Assembly: GCF_003722355.1 (NCBI RefSeq)
Contig: NZ_QWDD01000004.1
Coordinates: 62,001 to 126,000, forward strand
Direction: 5' to 3'
From: Methylocystis hirsuta
Lineage (GTDB): Bacteria; Pseudomonadota; Alphaproteobacteria; Rhizobiales; Beijerinckiaceae
DNA: 64,000 bases
Positions 58,401-64,000 of the stretch are shown here, piece by piece. Position 1 is the stretch's first letter. Every line of letters begins with the position of its first letter. The translations under genes were made by a program, and so were the position numbers. The notes beneath the pieces were generated by a model, which saw only the letters and a list, made by a program, of their open reading frames with translations, made no database searches and was not told where the DNA came from.

Positions 58401-59114
58401 GCGCGGGTCGAGCTTCAGAGCGGTTTCGAGGTCTCGCTTAGCGTGCTCGAGATCTTGTTTCCCGCGATAGGCCATGGCCCGGTTGAAGAACGCGTCTGCG
58501 AATTTCGGATCGAGTTCGATCGCCTCGTCGTAATCGGCGATGGCCAGCTCGAGATCACCCTCGGCTTGGAAAACAGCGCCGCGGTCCAGGTGGAGCGCGG
58601 CCGATCTCGGATCGAGCCTCACAGCCTCGTTGAAATCGGCCAGAGCCTTGTCGAGTTCGCCCTTGGCGCGATGGGCCCTGGCGCGACCGCCGTAGCCCGT
58701 AGTCAGATTCTCGTCGAGGCGCAGCGCCCTGCCGTACTCCTCGATGGCGCGATCGAAATCGCCCTTCGCGACATAGATCGACGCGCTTTCGGTAAGAGCG
58801 AGAGTCGACTTCGGATCGAGTCGCAGCGCCTTGGCGAGATCGGCGAGGGCGCGACCGAAGTCGCCTTTGACCCGATAGGTGGTGGCCCGATTGATGTAGG
58901 CCGTGACGCGATTGCGCTTGGTTTCCTTATTTCCGCGCGCGATGACCTCCGTGCAACCGGCGATCCGCGCGTCAAGATCGGCGCCGGCACATCTGGCCGA
59001 GCGATCGCTGCCGGCAAAGGCAATGGCGCTCAGCGAAATGCAGAAGAACCCTGCAAGCGCAAACCGGGCAAGTGAAGATTTGACGGAAAAGGGGAAAATC
59101 GAAAGGCGCGCCAT
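55401..59114 (-). CDS. P-type cation ATPase with N-terminal signal and TPR domain
   Basis: A single 1,237-codon ORF. Residues 1-35 form a secretion signal (FALAGFFCISLSAIAFAG). Residues about 68-240 hold five 34-residue TPR repeats (for example GDFGRALADLAKALRLDPKS, GELDKALADFNEAVRLDPRS). A membrane segment (LIVVAVGFALIAFAIWLFWL, 279-298) then returns the chain to the cytoplasm for a P2-type ATPase: TGES (517-520), PEGLP (633-637), DKTGTLTEN (Asp676), GDGVNDAPAL (971-980). The TPR block would thus sit in the periplasm. Calcium or another cation is likely by resemblance to SERCA/PMR-type pumps, unproven. All catalytic motifs are intact. Confidence 0.9.
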   Translation of the reverse strand: MARLSIFPFSVKSSLARFALAGFFCISLSAIAFAGSDRSARCAGADLDARIAGCTEVIARGNKETKRNRVTAYINRATTYRVKGDFGRALADLAKALRLDPKSTLALTESASIYVAKGDFDRAIEEYGRALRLDENLTTGYGGRARAHRAKGELDKALADFNEAVRLDPRSAALHLDRGAVFQAEGDLELAIADYDEAIELDPKFADAFFNRAMAYRGKQDLEHAKRDLETALKLDPRRAKAKEALDEVNRLIERAAPPAAAAPTIPAAPATLGASYRLIVVAVGFALIAFAIWLFWLKRATGVSAIGVGGGYQDATVLVKRGYTPDTLVARYEKAVGRDLRKEKEKRAVPDFPHARSADEVLGALGVSVATGLSEEEAERRLDLYGLNTIIARRRIGTLAILAHQFRSPVVALLAVAAGTAFYFGELEEGSAIVGVLAVNALIGFVAEIRAVRSIQALRALGTHPVRVCRGACTRLVPAERLVPGDIVLLEAGDAVSADLRIVEASSLAADESMFTGESTNVDKIIQPVSADARVSDRASMLFKGTAITRGSGVGVVAATGMATELGHISKLVEEAEPEISPLEQKLARLTGQLVWVTLILAALIGGIGLTQNRDTFLIVEAAIALAVAAIPEGLPIVATLALARGMWRMARHNALIERLSAVETLGATTVILTDKTGTLTENRMTVRRIWLPSGEVGVTKMGFERTAPGADSAEPDRSPQLTRLLETAVLCNNATLGHVPEEDSGDPMELALLRAGRLAGLDHAQLLAESPEIREYPFDAVVKMMATMHRHGGAHFFAVKGAPEAVLASAVRIAGEDGDAALDEPTRGKWRARAEKLGSEGLRVLAVAIRVQAHPGGPPFEDLTLLGLIGLEDPPRENVPEAMRACREAGIRVVMITGDHAMTAQSIARAVGLGGEAPSVIEGRELARLAIEKRERLLQTEVFARVSPVEKLELVRAHQAAGEIVAVTGDGVNDAPALRQADIGVAMGHRGTDVAREAAHMVLLDDAFPTIVAAVREGRVIFANIRRFVVYLLSCNLAEVLVVGLAMISALPLPLLPLQILFLNLVTDVFPAFALAMGEGEQDVLKRPPRDPRGSILAHAQWSVILFYSFVLTAATFGALALARLWLGLDERAAVTVSFLTLAFAQLWHAFNMRDPEASFFRNEVTRNPWVWAALAFCTALLLTASYVPGLAHLLHLERPDIEMWAIVLGMSLVPPLVGAIASVRHALIGRSSRI

Positions 59115-59565
59115 TTGGAAGCCCCTGAGAGCGCATTGGATCGTTGGTCCATTAACACCGCGAATCTCGGGTCATATGCAATTGGATAATGGGCGCTCGG
59201 CAGCCCACCACGGCGCCGCGCGCCCCTAGTTCATCAGGGCGCCATATTATATTCGATCAGACCGCTGATGAGCCGGCGGCGTGACGTCCTGTCTGCGTGC
59301 GCGTAGCTGACGTTCGTGGCGCAGTATGCTGGCGCCCTCATCCCTCGCTGTTGCGCCAATTGTGACGGCTGGCTCTCTCCGCCACCAAGTCTGGACGCCG
59401 GCTCGAACTTCGCCAGCCCTGCGTTCGGCGGCAGAGATTCGAGCGCGCTACGTTAAACATCTGATGGCGCCGGCAAAGTTGCCGCAAAGCCTGGAAAAGG
59501 ATTGAACCGTTATCGAACTCTGCGAAGATCGACCAGGTCGGATGGAGGCAAACAGGAGAGATCGC
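59115..59565. other. Divergent intergenic region
   Basis: About 450 bases between the TPR-ATPase and the next plus-strand gene. It contains the promoter of each; AT-richer stretches lie near 59150-59190 and 59230-59260. No gene was recognised. Confidence 0.3.
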
Positions 59566-60162
59566 ATGACTAGCTTCACGTTTTCGGCGGAACAAGTGAG
59601 ATCAGCGCCGCCAGAGGTGCGGCGCTGGATGGAGAACGAAATCGCCAAAGCGCTCGGCTCGCAAGCCCATTTCGAGCATGAGCCATCGAAGATGCAGGCA
59701 GGGGAGCTTGCCGAATGCACAGTCGATGAGGTGGCCCAGCTTTTCAGTCTGATCTCGCGAAATTTTCTCGTCACGCAAGTCTTTTTCGAGTTGGCGCGCG
59801 AAACGCCTCTCGCGCACGCTTTACCATCACTCCATCGCCTCAGCCTCAGCGACATGCAGCGACACATGCAACTCGAAGATGGACCTGTGCTCGTCGAATG
59901 TCTCAACGTTATCAACCAAGCCTTGCAGAGGGTCCGAAACGACCCGGCGGCGTCGCTGTTCGCGAGCGACGAACGGGGTCATATCTATATTCATGAAACC
60001 AGTTGTCGTAATATTCGAAGGTTGCGCGAGCACTTGGTTCCCGCGCATTCGTCGACCGCTGTGCCCCGAACCGAGGTGGGTGGGTTCATTCCGGCGGGCC
60101 TCGAAGAACAGGAGCCCGTGATGCAGCCCGAACATGCCTTCGGCGGAAACCCGGATGCTTGA
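59566..60162 (+). CDS. Hypothetical protein
   Basis: A 198-residue protein starting MTSFTFSAEQVRSAPPEVRR. Other segments are CTVDEVAQLFSLISRNFLVT, VLVECLNVINQALQRVRNDP and HIYIHETSCRNIRRLREHL. It is largely helical and cytoplasmic, with no motif I can name. The frame is clean. It follows a region of remnants and may be a stress-related orphan. Confidence 0.55.
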   Translation: MTSFTFSAEQVRSAPPEVRRWMENEIAKALGSQAHFEHEPSKMQAGELAECTVDEVAQLFSLISRNFLVTQVFFELARETPLAHALPSLHRLSLSDMQRHMQLEDGPVLVECLNVINQALQRVRNDPAASLFASDERGHIYIHETSCRNIRRLREHLVPAHSSTAVPRTEVGGFIPAGLEEQEPVMQPEHAFGGNPDA

Positions 60163-60186
60163 GACGCAAGATCTGGGTCACTAACT

Positions 60187-60465
60187 TCACTGACGTAGAA
60201 TGGCGCGCCCGCCGTCCACAACGTATTGAACGGCGAGCGAGGCGAGCAGGACGCCGAGCAGGCGCGTAACGACGAGATTGGCCGCCGTTCCGAAGAAATG
60301 GGCGACTCGGCCGGCTATCAGGCATGATATGAAGCAGATTGCGATCACCGTCGCGATGACGCCGATGAGCGTGCCAAGCAGCACGACTTGGCCGTGTGCT
60401 TCGGTCGCAAGCGGCCACACCAATCGCAAATGGCGCCGGGGCGCGGGGCGCGGCTTCCGCGTCAT
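60187..60465 (-). pseudogene. MarC-family membrane protein, C-terminal fragment
   Basis: Roughly 75 residues: EAHGQVVLLGTLIGVIATVI, AICFISCLIAGRVAHFFGTA and ANLVVTRLLGVLLASLAVQY, matching the end of MarC/UPF0056 proteins (about 200 residues). The N-terminal half with the GPG motif is missing; upstream sequence is in other frames and unrelated. Confidence 0.6.
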
Positions 60466-60718
60466 ACAATTTCTTGGCCGGGGTTATGACGAGATCGCCG
60501 ATCAATCGGCGCTCCTTGCTGATAAAATGCGCTGCCCAACAAACCGCTCCGAGCGCTCCGGTTGATTCGCCGCGACAATCAAGATCGCGGTTGGCAGTCG
60601 CGGCGCGGGGATGATTGTCGCGCCATGTCTACCCGACAAGAAATCTGACCACATCTGTCGGATTGCGTCTCGCTCGCACTTTTCGCGGCATAGGAATCGA
60701 CAATTGAAAGGTTCTTCC

Positions 60719-61108
60719 TCACTTCCTGTTGCAGTGTTCACTACACAGGAAGCAGGCGCGTAAGGAGAAGTTCTGGCCCCGCTCGACGATACTTCGTTTG
60801 AGCGCTTTCAGGCGATTGATCTGTCCTTCCGTCTGGCCGTTGCTCCAAGGCTCAGCGATCGCATTTCTCGCAGCGTCGATGTTTCTTTGCAGCGAGCGAG
60901 CGAAACGTTGCATCGTGTACAGGCCGGACTTCTGGGCGTCTTTCAGCCAGACGCCGAGCTTGCCAACGCTCATGCTTTTGAGCATGCCCCTAAATCGCAT
61001 GGCGAGTCGACGCATTGCGGCGAACTCTGGCCATTCCCTTTTCAGCGCATCGACTTTCACACCCTGATCGGCTGTCAACAGTCCACGCGGCTTGATGCAG
61101 AGCGCCGC
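60719..61108 (-). pseudogene. ISL3-type transposase, C-terminal fragment
   Basis: About 125 residues: CIKPRGLLTADQGVKVDALK, FAAMRRLAMRFRGMLKSMSV, KLGVWLKDAQKSGLYTM and the hallmark AEPWSNGQTEGQINRLKALK, ending KRSIVERGQNFSLRACFL. The catalytic half is absent. The frame continues upstream into MTKGELDMALDWTA, which resembles the start of a GNAT acetyltransferase and may be another fused remnant (low confidence). Confidence 0.7.
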
Positions 61109-61299
61109 GGCAACAATCGGCGGAATTGAACGTCCGGTCGCGGGATCGAAAGGCATCGGAGTCGATACAATCGGCGCAGTCCAATCGAGCGCCATATCGA
61201 GCTCGCCTTTGGTCATTCGGCGAACGACGATGTCTTTCGAATTCATGCGAGGCTTGTGACGCGAGTCGTTGCAATACGCAATCTGGAGCGTGCGCGCGT

Positions 61300-62820
61300 C
61301 TAAGGTCCCTCGTCGAGGAGCTGAACGATAGAACCATTGGCGTGCAGCCGCCGGATCGCTTCGGCGACGAGACCGGCGACGGTGACCAGAGTCAATCGAT
61401 CGCCAAGCGCGCCGGCGACAGCGGATTGCAGCGGCACGGAATCGGTGACGATAAGCGTGTCAATTGGCGCGTCTGCGAGCGTGGACGCCGCCGTTTCCGA
61501 GAAGACGCCATGAGTCACAGCGACCCAGACGCGCGCCGCGCCGTTCGCCCGGCATGCGGCGGCGGTGCGCGCCACAGTGCCTCCGCCGGAGATGAGGTCG
61601 TCGATGATGATTGCAGTGCGGTCCTTGACGTCGCCAGCGAAAATGTCGCCGACGACGCGGCCCTCGCTGCGATGTTTGTCCATGAAGGCCTTGGCGACGG
61701 GGCGTCTCAACACGCGTTCCAGCCGCAGGCGAAACAGTTCCGCGCGCTTCTCGCCGCCAAGATCGGGAGACACGACCGCGACCGGCGAATCTCCGACGTT
61801 TGCGACGACATGACGCGCGAAAAGCGCCTGAGCGTCGAGGTGAACCGTCTCGCAACGAAAGGCGTTCTGAAAGGCGGCGATGTTGTGCACGTCGATGCAG
61901 ACCAGACGGTCCGTTCCGAGCGCCTCAAAGAGCTGGGCGACGTAACGCGTCGTCACCGGATCGCGCGGCTTCGTGCGCCGGTCCTTGCGCGAGAAGCAAA
62001 GATAAGGGGTGACCGCGGTGACCCGCTCTGCGCCGGCGTCTTTCAGCGCGCCAATGAAAAACAATAGTTTGCACAGCTTGTCGGCGCTGCTTGCCGTCTC
62101 ATCCCCATTCAGCGTGAAGACCACATAGCAGTCGCGGCCGCGCATATTTTCAAGCGGCCGGATCTTATATTCGCCGTCTTCGAACTCACGGTCTTCGAGA
62201 GGCGCGAACTCAGCGCCGAGACATTGTGCGACGTCATCGGCAAAGGACATGCGGGCGCCGAGCGCGAAAACCGCAAGGCCGCGATATACGGCTTCGCGCG
62301 GCGCCCGTCTGGGCGCGCCATCCAGAACATGCGCCGAAATCGCGGTGAGCGCCGAGTCGATCGTGCTCCCGTCTTCCGAAAGCGGCGCCACCAGAATTTC
62401 GACGATGGCGCGGTCGCGTCCATTTTCCACCCTGGTGTATTGCGCGAGCACGGGTTGGCCGGTGCGCCGCATCTCCTTCAACAGGCGACGCAGCCGCACC
62501 GCTCCCCTGCGACCTGAAGCTTCGCTCAGCCTGTCGCCAATCTTGCAGGAACCGAGCAACATCGCCGCCGCTGACGCGCCTTCGGTCAGAACGGCGTCGT
62601 CATCGGATCCTTCGAAACGGTGAACGAATAGGGTCTCGGCGGCCGCGCGGTCTTCCGGCGCGAAGCTGATCGCGCTTCTCCTCGGCGCCACAGCGCCATC
62701 ACGCGCCGCCTTCCAGCGCTCATGCACGATATCGAGCTCAAACCTTTTCGGCTGCGGCGCAAAATCCAGCCGCTCGAAAAGCCACTTGAGCGGCGGTTCA
62801 GTCATCGCCATCGTCGTCAT
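61300..62820 (-). CDS. prs: PRPP synthetase with N-terminal PAS-like domain
   Basis: A 506-residue fusion. Residues about 30-185 resemble a PAS_5-type sensory domain (RRSAISFAPEDRAAAETLFV, ASAAAMLLGSCKIGDRLSEA, DRAIVEILVAPLSEDGSTID). The rest is ribose-phosphate pyrophosphokinase: DREFEDGEYKIRPLENMRGR, TPYLCFSRKDRRTKPRDPVT, VVSPDLGGEKRAELF and the PRPP loop AIIIDDLISGGGTVARTA. It makes PRPP from ribose 5-phosphate and ATP for nucleotide synthesis. The fused PAS could tie PRPP supply to redox or ligand state. It is intact; a 19-residue copy of its PRPP loop survives at 48692-48749. Confidence 0.85.
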   Translation of the reverse strand: MTTMAMTEPPLKWLFERLDFAPQPKRFELDIVHERWKAARDGAVAPRRSAISFAPEDRAAAETLFVHRFEGSDDDAVLTEGASAAAMLLGSCKIGDRLSEASGRRGAVRLRRLLKEMRRTGQPVLAQYTRVENGRDRAIVEILVAPLSEDGSTIDSALTAISAHVLDGAPRRAPREAVYRGLAVFALGARMSFADDVAQCLGAEFAPLEDREFEDGEYKIRPLENMRGRDCYVVFTLNGDETASSADKLCKLLFFIGALKDAGAERVTAVTPYLCFSRKDRRTKPRDPVTTRYVAQLFEALGTDRLVCIDVHNIAAFQNAFRCETVHLDAQALFARHVVANVGDSPVAVVSPDLGGEKRAELFRLRLERVLRRPVAKAFMDKHRSEGRVVGDIFAGDVKDRTAIIIDDLISGGGTVARTAAACRANGAARVWVAVTHGVFSETAASTLADAPIDTLIVTDSVPLQSAVAGALGDRLTLVTVAGLVAEAIRRLHANGSIVQLLDEGP

Positions 62821-62863
62821 TTTTTAGAACCGCTTCTTTCGTCACGCAAAGTTCGCAATGGCG

Positions 62864-63523
62864 TTACGCGTCCGCCGCGCCCGATGTCGCGCTAAGATTC
62901 TCGTCAAACCAACGGGTCGCGCGTTCGACCACGCTTTCCAATGTGCCTGGCTCCTCAAAAAGATGGGTGGCGCCGGGCACGATGTCGAGACGGTTTCGGC
63001 ATCTGAGCAGCTGCTGGGCGTCGCGATTGAGTTCGATGACGCCATAATCCAATCCGCCGACGATCAGCAATGTCGGCGCTTGAACCCGCCGCAGCGCGTC
63101 GCCTGCAAGATCTGGCCGACCGCCGCGCGAGACCACAGCAGCGACGCGCGGCTCATCGGCCGCGGCGACGAGCGCCGCCGCGGCACCCGTGCTTGCCCCG
63201 AAAAGTCCGATTGGCAGGCGAGAAACATCGCTCTGCGCGCCGACCCAGCCGATCGCCTCGACGACGCGCGCGCCGAGCAACGGGATGTCGAAGACGTTGC
63301 GGCGGAATTCTCCTTCCTCGGCGGTCAGGAGATCGAACAGTAAACAGGCGAACCCCTGGGCGACGAGTCGCTCGGCGACATATCTGTTGCGTGGACTGAA
63401 GCGCGAGGAGCCGCTGCCATGCGCGAAAATGACAAGTCCCTGTGGCGTTTGAGGCAGAAACAATGAGCCATAGAGGCGTTTGGGGCCGATTGCGACGTCG
63501 GTCGTCGTAAAGTCGCTCGTCAT
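62864..63523 (-). CDS. Dienelactone hydrolase-like alpha/beta hydrolase
   Basis: A 219-residue hydrolase: GLVIFAHGSGSSRFSPRNRY, LVAQGFACLLFDLLTAEEGE, the elbow GLFGASTGAAAALVAAA with the nucleophile Ser, LLIVGGLDYGVIELNRDAQQ and the histidine in VPGATHLFEEPGTLE. It lies upstream of prs on the same strand, 43 bases away, so the two may be cotranscribed. In many bacteria this hydrolase type occurs next to or fused with phosphoribosyltransferases. The start at 63523 was preferred to 63541. Confidence 0.82.
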   Translation of the reverse strand: MTSDFTTTDVAIGPKRLYGSLFLPQTPQGLVIFAHGSGSSRFSPRNRYVAERLVAQGFACLLFDLLTAEEGEFRRNVFDIPLLGARVVEAIGWVGAQSDVSRLPIGLFGASTGAAAALVAAADEPRVAAVVSRGGRPDLAGDALRRVQAPTLLIVGGLDYGVIELNRDAQQLLRCRNRLDIVPGATHLFEEPGTLESVVERATRWFDENLSATSGAADA

Positions 63524-63652
63524 CGTCGGGACCTCGCGCAAATTGGACGTTTCTGCCTACATGGCGTTGCTTTATGAATCTTATCTGGAGAAGCCGCTCA
63601 GCCTTCGCCATATTCTCTTTGCATGCTCATCTGCGTGCGGGAGGAATTTTCG

Positions 63653-64000
63653 ATGCAAACGCAGCCCAAGATTGACTTTCAAGGAGCCGAGCCTTCATCC
63701 GACCGGCGAGAAAAAATCGTGCGTCTGATAGAAAAGCTGGAGGATCGCTACGGTCGTGCGACAGCCTGTCGCGTCGTCGTCAAGGGCCCGGGCGCGCATC
63801 ATCATACGGGCGGGCTCTATGAGATCAACCTGCATCTCGTGCTTCCCGACAAGCGCGAGGTCGCGATCGAGCGCACGCCCAATCTCGACGAGCGTTTTCA
63901 AGATTTCGATTTCGCGCTCAATGACGCGTTCAAGCGCGCGCGGCGTCGGTTGCAGGACCAGGTGCGGCGCATGCGTGGCAAGGTGAAGCATCACGAGTCG
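63653..64000 (+). CDS. HPF/RaiA-type ribosome-associated protein (partial, runs off the window)
   Basis: A 116-codon open frame to the window end, starting at ATG 63653 with GGGAGGA 7-13 bases upstream. It reads MQTQPKIDFQGAEPSSDRRE, KIVRLIEKLEDRYGRATACR, VVVKGPGAHHHTGGLYEINL and LNDAFKRARRRLQDQVRRMR, the pattern of HPF/RaiA-type ribosome hibernation factors. Related proteins of this kind often carry a C-terminal cold-shock domain beyond this point; the window ends before that can be checked. Confidence 0.82.
   Translation, partial: MQTQPKIDFQGAEPSSDRREKIVRLIEKLEDRYGRATACRVVVKGPGAHHHTGGLYEINLHLVLPDKREVAIERTPNLDERFQDFDFALNDAFKRARRRLQDQVRRMRGKVKHHES

Noticed and set aside
61126..62067. A 313-codon plus-strand open frame
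   Set aside because: It is antisense to the PRPP synthetase and the transposase remnant, and has no recognisable motif or ribosome binding site.

Overview
The window is GC-rich and reads as an accessory, stress-oriented region of an alphaproteobacterium. A Hyphomicrobiales-type (Beijerinckiaceae/Methylocystaceae-like) host is my inference from protein style: PHA-synthase remnants, DUF2267, DUF3775, GYD and OsmC proteins, B12-dependent ribonucleotide reductase, and an HPF/RaiA-type protein. No rRNA, tRNA or CRISPR array was recognised. About 45 genes look intact. More than 20 others are truncated, frameshifted or chimeric, so the region looks like a stress island or plasmid segment in active decay, interspersed with IS and transposon remnants.

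Layout. 0-2.6 kb: a sulfur-type module (MFS transporter and ETHE1/Blh-like metallo-hydrolase, divergent from an ArsR-rhodanese fusion regulator) and a methyltransferase. 2.9-10.8 kb: a P-type ATPase with a C-terminal OmpA domain (one frameshift), a multicopper-oxidase/aldehyde-dehydrogenase chimera, a broken isoaspartyl peptidase, then OsmC and a thioredoxin-like protein. 11-12.7 kb: a degenerate ISL3-like element with recognisable ends next to an IS256 fragment. 12.7-19.3 kb: ABC transporter, broken YwaF-like membrane protein, Hsp20, dead rtcB-archease pair and cytochrome c. 19.5-28.8 kb: small stress and hydrolase genes (CBS, DUF2267, DUF3775, M28 peptidase, HicA-like, GYD, Mth938-like, PhaC-like hydrolase, nitroreductase). 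28.8-33 kb: class II ribonucleotide reductase, then RNA-end enzymes (rtcA, THUMP protein, thpR). 33-39.7 kb: paralogues of the earlier small genes, AmrS radical SAM enzyme, archaeal-type SAM synthetase and a CheR methyltransferase. 41.4-47.8 kb: a same-strand set of an ACP/acyl-AMP ligase/PlsC fusion, FadD and PolX. 48-54.1 kb: mostly remnants (acsA, prs, ABC, Tn3, ISL3, sucA, sigma-70), with an intact Clp-fold membrane protease. 54.6-64 kb: Csp and AI-2E transporter fragments, a large TPR-fused P-type ATPase, MarC and transposase fragments, a PAS-like/PRPP-synthetase fusion, a dienelactone-type hydrolase and the start of an HPF/RaiA gene.

How it fits together. The surviving genes favour envelope ion transport, protein quality control, peroxide and sulfur redox defence, RNA end processing, nucleotide supply and ribosome hibernation. 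This looks like a survival kit for stress or low oxygen. The most unusual items are the two P-type ATPases joined to predicted periplasmic modules (OmpA and TPR), the PAS-like/PRPP-synthetase fusion, the ACP-ligase-acyltransferase fusion, an archaeal-type SAM synthetase among SAM-using genes, and an RNA-repair set in which the cyclase survives while the ligase is dead. All family names were assigned by eye from the translations; none was checked by a database search.
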